Assembly (NCBI GenBank): GCA_942491345.1
Contig: CALOAN010000011.1
Span: forward strand, 1 to 64,000
DNA: 64,000 bases
From: JAHEEL01 sp942491345
Lineage (GTDB): Bacteria > Actinomycetota > Acidimicrobiia > Spongiisociales > UBA5794
Reading direction: 5' to 3'
Part shown: one piece after another, positions 1 to 9,181 of the stretch
Layout of the letters: each line of letters starts with the position of its first letter
Numbering within the stretch: the stretch's first letter is position 1
The notes under the pieces: model-generated
What the model saw: only the letters and a program-made list of their open reading frames with translations
Databases searched by the model: none
Told to the model about the DNA's origin: nothing
Position numbers and translations under genes: made by a program

Positions 1-1
1 G

Positions 2-652
2 AACAAAACCTACACGATTGACGATCGACGCATCCAGGTCCTGCAGGATGTCTCCCTCAACATTCAGCCCGGCACGTTTGCCGTCATTCAGGGCAGCAGC
101 GGCAGCGGCAAATCGACCCTGCTCAGCCTCCTGTCCGGCCTCGATCGGCCGGACAGCGGTACCGTCCGCATCCAGGATCAGGACATTACCGATCTGAGTG
201 AAGACGATCTGGCGCCTCTCCGGAATCGAACCTTCGGCTTCGTCTTTCAATCCTTTTATCTGGTCCCGTCACTCTCGGCCCTCGAAAACGTCATGTTCCC
301 GGCGGAACTGGCCCGGTCGCCGAACGCGGCCGCCGATGCCGAAAAGCTTCTGGAACGCGTCGGGCTCAGCCACCGGCGCCGCAACATGCCCCACCAGCTC
401 TCGGGGGGTGAACAGCAGCGCGTGGCCATCTGCCGGGCCTTGATCAACCAGCCGGCCATCATCTTCGCCGACGAACCGACCGGCAATCTGGATTCCCAGA
501 GCGGCCAGGCCATCCTGGCGTTGATGCTGGAATTCCAGCGGGAATTCCACACCACGCTCCTGATGGTGACCCACAATCCCGACATCGCCCGCCGGGCCGA
601 CACCCGTTTCCAGCTGACCGACGGTCGGCTGGATCGGTCAGGGGATCTGTGA
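2..652 (+). CDS. ABC transporter ATP-binding subunit (YbbA/LolD-like), 5' end outside window
   Basis: The reading frame is open from base 2, so the N-terminus lies upstream of the window. Visible ATPase motifs in order are Walker A (GSSGSGKST, near bases 92-118), the Q-loop (FVFQSF), the signature LSGGEQQR and Walker B with its glutamate (IIFADEPTGNLD). This spacing is that of the MacB/LolD/YbbA family, which drives FtsX-type permeases rather than classical import. The stop TGA at 650-652 shares one base with the ATG of the permease that follows, so the two are translationally coupled. The downstream SGNH esterase makes the trio match the ybbA-ybbP-tesA arrangement of E. coli. The substrate is not known from sequence; a role in lipid or lipoprotein handling is inferred from context only. 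Confidence 0.93.
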   Translation, partial: NKTYTIDDRRIQVLQDVSLNIQPGTFAVIQGSSGSGKSTLLSLLSGLDRPDSGTVRIQDQDITDLSEDDLAPLRNRTFGFVFQSFYLVPSLSALENVMFPAELARSPNAAADAEKLLERVGLSHRRRNMPHQLSGGEQQRVAICRALINQPAIIFADEPTGNLDSQSGQAILALMLEFQREFHTTLLMVTHNPDIARRADTRFQLTDGRLDRSGDL

Positions 653-3156
653 TGCCCGGCGGTATGCTTTCCAAAATGATCATCCGCGAGCTGCGCCAGA
701 ACCGGCAGCAGACAACGGTGCTTTTCCTTTGCATCGTTTTATCGGTCGTCGGTCTGACGGCCCTGGGCGGCTTTCAGGCCAATGTCCATCAGGCCATGCT
801 GCGCGATGCCCGACAGCTGCACGCGGCCGATGTCATCGTTCGCTCCAGTTTTCCATTTTTACCGGCCATGGAATCCAAACTGGCGGATTTGACATCCCGC
901 GCCGATGTCGCCATGGCGCGCGTCTGGGAATTCTACACCGTTGTCCGGACGCCGGACGCATCCGCCTCGCTGCTCTCGGCGGTCAAGGTGGTGGAGCCGG
1001 GTTATCCGTACTATGGTCGCGTGGTGCTGGCTTCCGGCGAGCCCTTCCGTGAGGCTCTTGCCCCGGGGGACATCGTGGTCGAACAGACCCTGCTCGATCG
1101 ATTGGGCCTCGCCATCGGCAGTCGCCTCTTTTTGGGAGACGCCGAAATGACCATTCGTGACGTGGTGATCTCCGAGCCGGACCGGCCGGTAACGGTATTC
1201 ACCCTGGGCCCCCGGATATTCGTCAGTGCGCGTGACCGCCAGCGACTGGGGTTGATCACCCAGGGCAGCCGCGTGCGCTACATGGCGCTCCTGCGACTGC
1301 CGGCAAGCCTTTCACCGGAGGCGGTTCAGGAGGAACTCTGGTCGGCGGCGGATCCCACCCAGGAGCGTGTCGATACCTTCCGCAGCGCGGATTCCCGCCT
1401 GAAGCGGTTTTTCGACAATCTGCTTTTTTTTCTGAAACTGGTGGGGATTTTTACGCTTCTGCTGGCAGGCATCGGCATCCAGAGTGTGCTGACGGCCCTC
1501 ATGCGGGCACGTGTCAAAACCATGGCCACCATGAAAGCCCTTGGCGCTCCGAACCGTTTTGTCATGCGCCTCTATCTCGGCGTCGTCCTGCTGCTGGGCA
1601 TCTTCGGGACCGCCTGCGGCATCGCGGCCGGTCTGGGGTTGCAGGAAGGACTGACCTTCCTCCTGGCCGACCTCATCCCGGCCGATGCCACGTTTGAGGT
1701 GGCCTGGGGCGCGGTGGGCCAAAGTCTCGTTATCGGATTGCTGGCGGTGGTCCTTTTTGCCGCCCGCCCCTTGCTGAACCTGAAGCATTTCAAGCCATCG
1801 GCCCTCTTTCGGCACGAAAAGCAGAAAAACCGATGGCTTCCCGGTGAATGGCTGACCGTGGTGCTGACCACCCTCTTCTTCGTGGCCCTGGTTCTCTGGC
1901 AACTTGAGGACCTTCGTATCGGGGCGTATTTCATCGGTGGCCTCCTGGTGCTCGTCGGCGTCGCCTTCCTCGGCACCTGGCTTTTTCTGAAGGTGCTGCA
2001 ACGCCTTGCGGTGCGCCATCTGGCGCTGCGTCAGGCCATCCGCGGGCTGTTCCGGCCGCGCAATGCCACCCCGGCCATCCTGGTGACCCTGACGGCCTCC
2101 CTGACCCTCATCTACGCCATCTTCCTGATCGAAAAGAACCTGGATGCCACCTTTGTGCAGGCCTATCCCCAGGACGCCCCCAATGTCTTTTTTCTCGACA
2201 TCCAGCGCGACCAGACCGACGCCTTTGCCCAACTCGTGGACCGCCCCCTGGAATTCTACCCGATCGTGCGGGCCAAGCTCATGGCCATCAACGGCCAGGC
2301 GATCGACCCCGGCCGCGAGCGCCAGCGCAAGAGCGACAACCTGGCCCGGCCTTTCAACCTGACCTACCGCCATCACCTTCTCGATGATGAAAAATTTGTG
2401 GCAGGAAACACCCTGTTCACCCCGAACGGCGGCACCTTCCAGGTCTCGGTCCTGGACCGGGTGGCGGATATCGGCAATATTCGCATGGGCGACCGCCTGC
2501 AATTCAAGATCCAGGGCGTGCCGCTGGAAGCCACCGTTTCCAGTATTCGCACCCGCACCCGGGAAAGCATGCAGCCGTTTTTCTATTTTGTCTTCCCCGA
2601 CGCGGCCCTCCAGAAAGCGCCCCAGGCCATCTTCACCGCCCTGCGGGTTGATCCGTCCGAAATGGCCGCCCTCCAAAACCGCATCGTGCAGGCCCTTCCC
2701 AACGTGACGGTTCTGGACGTCAGCCAGTCCATTCGCCAGATTGCCGGCGCCTTGGATCGATTCTCCCAGGCCATGCGGTTTTTCACATTGTTCAGCATGG
2801 CGGCCGGTATCCTGCTGGTGGTCAGTTCCATTATCGCCACCCGCGCGGCCCGTATCCGCGAAGCCGTTTACTATAAAATCCTTGGCGCACCGGGCCGGTT
2901 CGTGCTTTATGTCTTTTCGCTGGAAAACTTGCTGCTCGGTGGGGCCAGCGCCGCCGGCGGTCTGTTGTTGGCCCATCTGATCAGCTGGGTGGTCTGCGTC
3001 CGGTATTTCGACATCGCCTACCAGCCCTACCCGGCCGCGTCACTTGCCGGGCTGATGGTCGGTATCCTGGCCGTGGTCCTGGTCGGGTTGAGCGCCTCGC
3101 GCAGCATCATGCGGCGCAAACCCATCCAATTTCTACGGGCGCACGCTGCGGAATAA
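652..3156 (+). CDS. FtsX-like ABC transporter permease (YbbP-like)
   Basis: This is an 834-residue membrane protein partnering the ATPase just upstream. The ATG at 652 is preferred because it overlaps the ATPase stop (TGATG); a GTG one codon earlier is possible. One N-terminal membrane segment (about residues 20-40) is followed by a large extracytoplasmic domain. Three segments lie around 255-400 with the FtsX core (MRARVKTMATMKALGA), then a second set begins around 405. A second extracytoplasmic domain and three C-terminal segments (about 690-820, containing IREAVYYKILGA) follow. The duplicated FtsX layout and length of about 800 residues are typical of YbbP, predicted to work with TesA-type lysophospholipases. 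The actual substrate is unknown. Confidence 0.92.
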   Translation: MPGGMLSKMIIRELRQNRQQTTVLFLCIVLSVVGLTALGGFQANVHQAMLRDARQLHAADVIVRSSFPFLPAMESKLADLTSRADVAMARVWEFYTVVRTPDASASLLSAVKVVEPGYPYYGRVVLASGEPFREALAPGDIVVEQTLLDRLGLAIGSRLFLGDAEMTIRDVVISEPDRPVTVFTLGPRIFVSARDRQRLGLITQGSRVRYMALLRLPASLSPEAVQEELWSAADPTQERVDTFRSADSRLKRFFDNLLFFLKLVGIFTLLLAGIGIQSVLTALMRARVKTMATMKALGAPNRFVMRLYLGVVLLLGIFGTACGIAAGLGLQEGLTFLLADLIPADATFEVAWGAVGQSLVIGLLAVVLFAARPLLNLKHFKPSALFRHEKQKNRWLPGEWLTVVLTTLFFVALVLWQLEDLRIGAYFIGGLLVLVGVAFLGTWLFLKVLQRLAVRHLALRQAIRGLFRPRNATPAILVTLTASLTLIYAIFLIEKNLDATFVQAYPQDAPNVFFLDIQRDQTDAFAQLVDRPLEFYPIVRAKLMAINGQAIDPGRERQRKSDNLARPFNLTYRHHLLDDEKFVAGNTLFTPNGGTFQVSVLDRVADIGNIRMGDRLQFKIQGVPLEATVSSIRTRTRESMQPFFYFVFPDAALQKAPQAIFTALRVDPSEMAALQNRIVQALPNVTVLDVSQSIRQIAGALDRFSQAMRFFTLFSMAAGILLVVSSIIATRAARIREAVYYKILGAPGRFVLYVFSLENLLLGGASAAGGLLLAHLISWVVCVRYFDIAYQPYPAASLAGLMVGILAVVLVGLSASRSIMRRKPIQFLRAHAAE

Positions 3157-3226
3157 GAGCGGGCCTTGACGCGTTTGTAAACGTGCTCTCCGCAAAGACA
3201 GACCGCGCCATACGGGGGAAACAGCC

Positions 3227-3922
3227 ATGATTTTCAAAACAACGCGCACCATCGGCATCATGCTGCTCGTATGGGCTGTCCTTTTCGGCTGCGACAAGGC
3301 GCCGTCGGAAAACGCCGCGCCGGCAACCGTCCCGTCGCCGCCTGCCGCCGGGGTTATTGTCTGCATGGGAGACAGCCTGACCGCCGGCTACGGGGTGGAT
3401 GAAGACCAGGCCTATCCCGCCCTGCTGGAGGCCCGGCTCCGTGACGACGGCATCGCCTATCGGGTCATCAATGCCGGCGTCAGCGGCGAAACCAGCAGCG
3501 GCGCACTGGCTCGGGTGGACTGGATGCTGACGCTGGACCCGGATATCGTCATCCTGGAAACCGGCGCCAATGACGGCCTGCGGGGTGTGGACCCGGCCCT
3601 GACACGCCGCAACATCGAAGCCATCGTCGCCAAGCTGCAGGCCCGCAATATCACCGTCGTCCTGGCCGGCATGCAGATGGTCCGCAATCTGGGGCCGGAC
3701 TTCACCCGGGCTTTCGGCGCCATCTATCCGGACATCGCCCGGGCCGCGGACCTGATTCTGATTCCCTTTTTTCTGGAGGGGGTCGCCGGCCGGCCGGATT
3801 TGAACCAGCCCGACGGCATTCACCCCACGGCCGACGGCTACCGCATCATCGTGAACCACATCCATCCCTACATCGTGCAAGCCATCGATCGCCATCGTCA
3901 GAAATTGACCAACGGCGGCTAA
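3227..3922 (+). CDS. TesA-like SGNH/GDSL esterase, predicted lipoprotein
   Basis: The 231-residue product has a short hydrophobic N-terminus ending in VLFGC, which looks like a lipobox, so it is probably a lipid-anchored periplasmic protein. A Pro/Ala-rich linker leads to the SGNH hydrolase fold: block I GDSLTAGYG carries the nucleophilic Ser, block III GANDGLRG the Asn, and block V DGIHPT the Asp and His. The family hydrolyses lysophospholipids, acyl esters or thioesters. It follows the YbbA/YbbP-like genes by 70 bases, as in the ybbAP-tesA locus, supporting a shared membrane-lipid role. A GGGGGAAA stretch precedes the ATG. Substrate preference cannot be read from the sequence. Confidence 0.9.
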   Translation: MIFKTTRTIGIMLLVWAVLFGCDKAPSENAAPATVPSPPAAGVIVCMGDSLTAGYGVDEDQAYPALLEARLRDDGIAYRVINAGVSGETSSGALARVDWMLTLDPDIVILETGANDGLRGVDPALTRRNIEAIVAKLQARNITVVLAGMQMVRNLGPDFTRAFGAIYPDIARAADLILIPFFLEGVAGRPDLNQPDGIHPTADGYRIIVNHIHPYIVQAIDRHRQKLTNGG

Positions 3923-3983
3923 TATGCGATAGGGCCGGTTCCGAGCGCATGGGTGCATGGCAACCGTTCCATCCAAAACGTGA

Positions 3984-5102
3984 ATGAATCGAGACCCCTT
4001 CATGGCATTACCTGATCAGGCCCGCGAACGCCGTATTCTCCTCGGACTGGCCCACGAGTGGGAACTCGCCTGCAGCCAGCTGGCCCCGGCCTATCGCGCC
4101 CGCATGCAAAAGCCCTCCTTCCGCCTGGCGGACACCACCCGTCTATTGGGACAATGGTCCCCGGCGCGACGGGAAATCAGCCTGAGCCGGCAACTGGCCG
4201 AAAACCACCCCTGGGACGAAATCCGGGAAGTTTTACGGCATGAAACCGCCCACCAGCTGGCCGATGCCATGCCGGGCGCGGACAACCAGCCGCCTCATGG
4301 CCCCGCTTTTCAGCAGGCCTGTCTGATGCTGCGGGCCGATCCTTCTGCCACCACGTCCCGCCGCCCGTTGCGCACGCGCCTGAAACAGCACGAAGCCAAC
4401 GGTCGCGGTGGTATTCAAAGTCGCATCCACAAACTCCTGTCCCTGGCCCAGAGCCCCAACCGCCACGAAGCGGAAGCCGCCATGCTCAAGGCCCACGATC
4501 TGATGACCCGTCACCACCTGGATGCCATGCAACTCAAACAGCGCGATTTTGTCAGCCTGTTTCTGGGCCAACCGGCATTGCGGCATTTCCGCGAAGCCTA
4601 TGTCCTGGCCAATCTGTTGCAGGACTTTTACTTCGTTCAGGGCATCTGGGTTTCGGCCTTTGTGGTGGCCAAGGGAAAACCGGGACGGGTTCTGGAAATT
4701 TCCGGCACCATCGCCAATGTCCAGCACGCCGCCTATGTCTTCGATTTTATCCGGCGCTTTACCGAACGCGAATGGACGTCCTATCGCCGGGGCCGGCGCC
4801 TGAAGCGTTTTCAGCAAACCGATTTCGCCATTGGCATTCTGGAGGGGTTTCGCAGCAAGCTGCAGACGGCTGTCGCCAACACGACATCACCGGACATACG
4901 CGCCCTGGTCACGGCGGACGATCCCCAGTTGAGCCGCTATCTGCGTCACCGTCACCCCCATACCCAAACCATCCAGCGCGGCGGCAGCCGCCAGGATCCC
5001 TCCGTCTATCAGGACGGTTGCGCCCTTGGCCGCGACCTCGTCATTGCGCGGGGGATTCACCAGACCGGAAACACGTCCCGCCGAAGACTGCCGCCGTCCT
5101 GA
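3984..5102 (+). CDS. SprT-like metallopeptidase motif fused to DUF2786 domain
   Basis: This is a 372-residue cytoplasmic protein with no signal peptide or membrane segment. The N-terminal part contains HETAH (an HExxH zinc motif, about residue 88) followed some 17 residues later by HGPAF, the arrangement of the third zinc ligand in SprT-type minigluzincins. The middle part (about 140-180; SRIHKLLSLAQSPNRHEAE and then AMLKAHDLM) is the DUF2786 signature. The remainder resembles the region that usually follows DUF2786, of unknown function. Proteolytic activity is plausible but unproven. The gene stands alone between the esterase and the damaged serine hydrolase. Confidence 0.8.
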   Translation: MNRDPFMALPDQARERRILLGLAHEWELACSQLAPAYRARMQKPSFRLADTTRLLGQWSPARREISLSRQLAENHPWDEIREVLRHETAHQLADAMPGADNQPPHGPAFQQACLMLRADPSATTSRRPLRTRLKQHEANGRGGIQSRIHKLLSLAQSPNRHEAEAAMLKAHDLMTRHHLDAMQLKQRDFVSLFLGQPALRHFREAYVLANLLQDFYFVQGIWVSAFVVAKGKPGRVLEISGTIANVQHAAYVFDFIRRFTEREWTSYRRGRRLKRFQQTDFAIGILEGFRSKLQTAVANTTSPDIRALVTADDPQLSRYLRHRHPHTQTIQRGGSRQDPSVYQDGCALGRDLVIARGIHQTGNTSRRRLPPS

Positions 5103-5110
5103 GCAACAGC

Positions 5111-5130
5111 GCGGCCGTCAGGCCGGCCGC
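5111..5130 (+). terminator. GC-rich hairpin after the SprT/DUF2786 gene
   Basis: A perfect 7-bp inverted repeat GCGGCCG / CGGCCGC with a 6-base loop lies 8 bases after the stop codon at 5102. There is no immediate T-run, only a GCTTTTC about 12 bases later, so terminator function is uncertain. Confidence 0.35.
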
Positions 5131-5217
5131 GGTTCCTCGGGCTTTTCAAGTCGATGGTCTCTTGCTATAAAACGATCGATCGTCCTTTAATGCGTTTTGC
5201 CCTCGATAGGAAAGACT

Positions 5218-6457
5218 GTGACCGCTGTTCGAAAACCAGTCTGGAAAAAAATCGGCTACGGATTTGGGATCTGTCTGCTGATTCTGTTGGGAATCGCCCA
5301 ATTTTTCAAAAAAGACCTGATGCGCCTCAAATTCGTCCTCACGATTTCCGAGCCCTCGGCGATTGTCGAAAACTTTAGGAGCATGACCCGTGTCTTTGAT
5401 CATCGGACGGTGCGCCGAAACGGACCAACCTATCGGATTCCCTACCAAAAAAAGAGCCTTCCCGAGACCTACACCTATGCGGGAAGACGTCATAACCTGA
5501 CGCAGTGGATCACGAAGACCACCACCACCGGCATGATCGTCGTCTATGATGGAAAAATCGCTTTCGAACGATACTTCCACGGCAATCACGCCAAAACGCC
5601 TTGGATTTCCTGGTCGCTGAGTCATCCCATCGTATCGACCCTCGTGGGCTTTGCCATGGAAGAAGGCTTGATTCGCAGTGTTTCCGACCTGGTGATCGAC
5701 TATGTTCCTGCACTCAAGGGCACCGGGTATGACGGCGTCACCTTGAAAGATGTTCTGCAAATGACCTCAGGGGTCGCCTTTGATGAGAATACAGGCAATT
5801 TTTTTTCCGACATCAACCGGCTGCGGCGATCCCTGGCCCTGGGCGCGACCATGGACGATGTCGTTGCGGCACGCGACCGCGACCGGCCACCGGGAACCCG
5901 GAACCACATCACGGGCATCGACACGCAAGTGCTGGCCATGGTACTGCGGGAAGCCACCGGCCGGACCCTGACGGCATACATGGAGGAGAAATTGTGGTCC
6001 CGTATCGGGGTTGAAGCGGATGCCTACTGGCTTGTCGACGGCAGCGGAATGGAGTTGGCCTTCTGGGGACTCAACGCGCTTCTCCGGGATTATGCCCGCT
6101 TCGGGCTTCTCTATTTAAATGATGGAAAAAATTTCAGGGCGCAACAGATCCTCCCGGCCCATTGGATCAGGGCTTCGGTAACACCCGACCGCCCCCGAGC
6201 GAATGCCGGACGCCGGCCATCCGGCATCATCGCATCCCCATGGATACGGCTACCAGTGGTGGCTCCCGGAGCCCGCCGACGGGCCATACTGTGCTGTCGG
6301 CGAATACGGTCAATTCCTTTATATCCATCCCCGCTGCCGCGTCGTGGTTGTCAAAACCGCTGCCGATACCACCCCTTACCATCCCGAAAATGACGGCGTG
6401 CATGAATCTCTGGCGGCATGCCGCGCCATTGCCGCCCATGTGAGCCGGACCCCCTGA
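5218..6457 (+). pseudogene. Frameshifted serine hydrolase of the class C beta-lactamase/6-aminohexanoate-dimer hydrolase family
   Basis: A GTG at 5218 with AGGAAAG just upstream is the likely start; a TTG at 5197 is an alternative. The frame encodes an N-terminal membrane anchor and a beta-lactamase-like body, but near 6190 the frame-1 product turns into Arg/Pro-rich nonsense ending at 6393. The true C-terminus continues in frame 2 (HGYGYQWWLPEP and then VGEYGQFLYIHP) to 6457. One surplus C at 6189-6190 explains the shift: removing it gives TPDAPERMPD running into the good frame. The expected SxxK catalytic motif reads SLSH, so its lysine is missing, and the YxN/S region also looks altered. 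It is a decaying gene, or at minimum an inactive one if the shift is a sequencing error. Confidence 0.8.
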
Positions 6458-6740
6458 TCGGATATCCGCCCTCCCTCCAAAACAGCCTGCGATGTTGCCG
6501 CGCCATGGCGCATGGCATCTTCCCAATTGTCTCCTAACCATATCAACGACGTCTCCGAAGAGGTTACACGGCGGACCGGAAACCGACGATCCATATCCTA
6601 ACCATTTTTTCAACATATTGATATCAATTCACTATTATGTATTTACAGCCCGGCTTCCACCTAAGGCACGCCAATTGCTATTTACCTCCCCAAACGCAAC
6701 CACCAGCGAACTCAGAATACATACAAAAAGGGGGTATAAA
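6458..6740. other. Intergenic region upstream of terC
   Basis: These 283 bases hold no convincing gene. The terC reading frame is open upstream to 6492, but that extension has no coding character and no ribosome site. The region contains an AT-rich stretch (6600-6660) and a sigma-54-like promoter at 6664-6679. Confidence 0.6.
6664..6679 (+). promoter_or_regulatory. Predicted sigma-54 promoter for terC
   Basis: AGGCACGCCAATTGCT matches the TGGCACG-N4-TTGCW consensus except for the first base. GG at 6665-6666 and GC at 6677-6678 have the invariant 12-bp phase. The predicted start is near 6690, about 50 bases before the terC ATG. Confidence 0.7.
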
Positions 6741-7502
6741 ATGGATCTTGGCTTTTTAGGCGAAATTCACCTCAACGCACAATTCTTTTCAGCCATACTG
6801 AGTATCGTCATCATCGACCTGGTGCTGGCCGGCGACAACGCCGTGGTCATCGCCATGGCGGTGAAAAAGCTTGAAGGGCGCCAACGCACCATGGGTATCG
6901 CCTTAGGGGCCGGGGGGGCCGTCCTGGTCCGCGTCGTCTGCACGTTCTTCGTGGCCAAACTGCTGACCATCTCCTTTGTCAAACTGCTCGGAGGGGCCGT
7001 CATTCTCTGGATCGCGGTCAAGCTATTGGTTGACGGTGCTGAAGAGGAGAGTGTCAGGGAAGCCGGCAACCTCTGGCAGGCCCTGTGGATCATCATCGTG
7101 GCGGACATGAGCATGGGCATCGACAACATGCTGGCCGTGGGCGGCGCCTCCCACGGGAACTTCTTCCTGCTCATGTTCGGCCTGGCACTGAGCATCCCCT
7201 TCGTGGTCTTTATGAGCTCTCTGCTGGCCAAACTGATGGACCGCTTCCCCATCATTCTCTATATCGGCTCCGGCATCCTGGGAAAGGTGGGCGGCGAAAT
7301 GATGATCACCGACCCGGTGGTCCACAACTTGCTGCACCCCTCCAAAGCGGTCGAATACGCCGTCATGATCGTCTTTACCATCGGTGTCATCGCTCTGGGC
7401 AGATGGATCCTGATCCGGCGCCGGCAAGCCGCCACGGCGCCAGCCGCAGCGATGGCCTTGGCCGCGCCCCAGGGGGCCCCGGTCGCCGGCGACCGGCCAT
7501 GA
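6741..7502 (+). CDS. TerC family integral membrane protein (YjbE-type)
   Basis: The 253-residue protein is almost entirely membrane segments (about seven). The two acidic signatures of the TerC family are visible: LVLAGDNAVVIAMA in the first segment and MSMGIDNMLAVGG mid-protein, whose Asp residues are thought to bind metal ions. The ATG at 6741 follows AAGGGGGTATAAA and is preferred over upstream in-frame starts. TerC proteins are linked to tellurite resistance and, in several bacteria, to manganese export or metal loading of exported proteins. Which ion is handled here is unknown. A clean stem-loop terminator follows at 7567, and a sigma-54-like promoter precedes it, so it is likely monocistronic. 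Confidence 0.9.
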   Translation: MDLGFLGEIHLNAQFFSAILSIVIIDLVLAGDNAVVIAMAVKKLEGRQRTMGIALGAGGAVLVRVVCTFFVAKLLTISFVKLLGGAVILWIAVKLLVDGAEEESVREAGNLWQALWIIIVADMSMGIDNMLAVGGASHGNFFLLMFGLALSIPFVVFMSSLLAKLMDRFPIILYIGSGILGKVGGEMMITDPVVHNLLHPSKAVEYAVMIVFTIGVIALGRWILIRRRQAATAPAAAMALAAPQGAPVAGDRP

Positions 7503-7566
7503 TAACACCGTAACCGAATCCTCCCGGGATGCACAGAACCTGATGGGCTTCTGTCATCCTCCTCAC

Positions 7567-7620
7567 AGAACCCGTCCGACCAGTCGCCCCCTGGAAGGAC
7601 GGGTTCTTTCTTTCATACCA
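7567..7620 (+). terminator. Rho-independent terminator after terC
   Basis: A perfect 11-bp stem (AGAACCCGTCC / GGACGGGTTCT, 7567-7577 and 7597-7607) with a 19-base loop runs into a T-rich tract (TTCTTTCTTTC). This is the clearest intrinsic terminator in the window. Confidence 0.85.
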
Positions 7621-7868
7621 TCATGCCTTCTTCAGTGATCATCCCCTGTCAAGAGATCGAACCGCCGCACATCACCCATGCAAAGGCCGTCGAAAAACAG
7701 CCGTTTCTTAAAGGTTCGGTCCCATGTCCTCAAATCAAAGACACCATTTCAACGCATTGTCCACTGGCAGTGTTCAATGGCGAAAGCCCAAAGGTGAAAC
7801 CGTAAGGATCAAGTTCATTATCGATAAGTATTTTAGGAAGTTAAAAAACTTTTGGTCCCGGGCCCACT

Positions 7869-7884
7869 TGGCATAACGCTTGTA
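7869..7884 (+). promoter_or_regulatory. Sigma-54-like promoter upstream of tauE copy 1
   Basis: TGGCATAACGCTTGTA has the -24 GG at 7870-7871 and TTGT at -12 (GT at 7882-7883, 12-bp phase). The -12 has GT rather than GC, but the second tauE copy carries the same form at nearly the same distance from its ATG, which argues for function. Confidence 0.5.
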
Positions 7885-8030
7885 ATGACTGGGCTCGGAG
7901 AAACAATTCCTGCTGGAACCTGCCCCATCTTCCGGCGCAATGAGGAGAAGAAATAAATGCGGCGCCATACGTCATGATCGACGCATCAACGCTTCACCCA
8001 ACATTCGAATCGACATAAAAGGAGGCACAG

Positions 8031-9089
8031 ATGGGAAATTCTACCGGAGAAAAAGTCGCAGGGAAAATCGCAGGGTGGGAGGTCGCCCGCAACCTCGAAG
8101 GCAACAAGAAAACCATATTGGAACGCATGATTCCGGAGTGGAACCACATTAAGGCGGCCGGCGGCGGCATCGCCGTCTTTGCCGTGCTCTTTTTCGTGGG
8201 CATCTGGCTGGCCGGCAATCCTTTTGAGGCCACCGTGCGCATGCCGTCCAAATACGTGGTGGACCACGGCCTCATGGGCAACGAGTGGTCCATCGTCTGG
8301 AGCGTGGTGCTGATCGCGGCCTTTTTCGAATTCATGGACGCCTCGGCCGGCATGGGCTTCGGCACGGCCCTGACCCCGCTGCTGCTCGTTATCGGCTTCG
8401 ATCCCAAGCAGATCGTGCCCGTGGTCATGATCCAGCAAGGGGCGGCCGGTCTGGTGGGGGCTTTCCTGCATCGGGAGTTCGAAAACGTGGAGTGGAAGTT
8501 CTCCCCCATGAGCGAGACGGTCAAGCTCTGGCTGATCATCGCCGGCACCGGCGTGCTCTTCAACATCACGGCCATCGTCGGGGTCTACAAGATCTTTCAT
8601 GTCGGCAAGATCTGGATCAAGCTCTACGTGGCATTACTGCTGCTGATGATGGGCGCGGTCTCGCTGTTCCAGGCCAAAAAGGACCGGCCCTATAAACCCA
8701 AGCGGATGGTGCTGTGGGCCGCCCTGGCCGGTTTCAACAAGGGCGTGGGCGGCGGCGGCTACGGGCCGGTGGTCACGATCGGCGGGCTGCTGGCCGGCGT
8801 GCCGGTCAAGAGCATGCTGGCGGTGACGGCCATCAGCGAGGGCACGGTGAGCACCATCGCGGTGCTGGCCTGGGTCGCCATGCTGGGCAGCGGTGTGCAG
8901 ATCGACTACATCCTGCTGCCCAGTTTCATGCTGGCCACCATGTTCTCGGCCGTAGCGGCCCCCTACATGACCCGCATCTTTCCGGAGAAGCTGTGGAAGA
9001 TCGTGGTGCCGGCCTATTGCCTGGTGCTGACGGCGTACGCCTTCTACAAGATCATTCCGGACGTGATGAAGAAATTGGCCGGCGGTTGA
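8031..9089 (+). CDS. TauE/SafE family anion exporter (copy 1)
   Basis: This 352-residue polytopic membrane protein of the TSUP (TauE/SafE) family begins at an ATG preceded by AAAGGAGG. A cytoplasmic N-terminus of about 45 residues leads to a first hydrophobic segment, a loop with NPFEATVRMPSKYVVDHG, then the family core: FEFMDASAGMGFGTALTP in the first half and ALAGFNKGVGGGGYGPVV at the start of the second, the duplicated Gly-rich repeats typical of TauE. Homologues move sulfite, sulfoacetate or other organosulfur anions, usually outward. In a sulfate reducer, export of sulfite or a related anion, or sulfate uptake, are all possible. A near-identical copy lies 549 bases downstream. Confidence 0.9.
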   Translation: MGNSTGEKVAGKIAGWEVARNLEGNKKTILERMIPEWNHIKAAGGGIAVFAVLFFVGIWLAGNPFEATVRMPSKYVVDHGLMGNEWSIVWSVVLIAAFFEFMDASAGMGFGTALTPLLLVIGFDPKQIVPVVMIQQGAAGLVGAFLHREFENVEWKFSPMSETVKLWLIIAGTGVLFNITAIVGVYKIFHVGKIWIKLYVALLLLMMGAVSLFQAKKDRPYKPKRMVLWAALAGFNKGVGGGGYGPVVTIGGLLAGVPVKSMLAVTAISEGTVSTIAVLAWVAMLGSGVQIDYILLPSFMLATMFSAVAAPYMTRIFPEKLWKIVVPAYCLVLTAYAFYKIIPDVMKKLAGG

Positions 9090-9149
9090 TACCCGCAACT
9101 TTCAGCCCGGGCCGGCATTGGCAGGCTCGCGTTTAACTGCTCAAACAAT

Positions 9150-9181
9150 GGCCAACCCCGTTGAGTGTCACGGGGTTGGCC
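9150..9181 (+). terminator. Hairpin after tauE copy 1
   Basis: A perfect 12-bp stem GGCCAACCCCGT / ACGGGGTTGGCC with an 8-base loop lies 60 bases past the stop. The stem is strong but no T-run follows, so it may terminate weakly or protect the 3' end of the mRNA. Confidence 0.55.

Larger units (their letters stand above)
7503..8030. other. Intergenic region between terC and tauE copy 1
   Basis: These 528 bases contain the terC terminator (7567-7620) and a sigma-54-like element at 7869-7884. A 60-codon open frame at 7623-7805 begins right at the terminator T-tract, has no ribosome site and no recognisable sequence, so it is not called as a gene. Confidence 0.6.

Noticed and set aside
1312..2976. 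554-codon open frame on the minus strand opposite the YbbP-like permease
   Set aside because: Composition is low-complexity Gln/His/Gly-rich, no domain or ribosome site, and it lies entirely antisense to a convincing FtsX-type permease.
5197..5217. TTG start for the damaged serine hydrolase
   Set aside because: GTG at 5218 has a properly spaced AGGAAAG; the TTG has no ribosome site.
7623..7805. 60-codon frame after terC
   Set aside because: Starts at the terminator T-tract with no ribosome site and no recognisable sequence.
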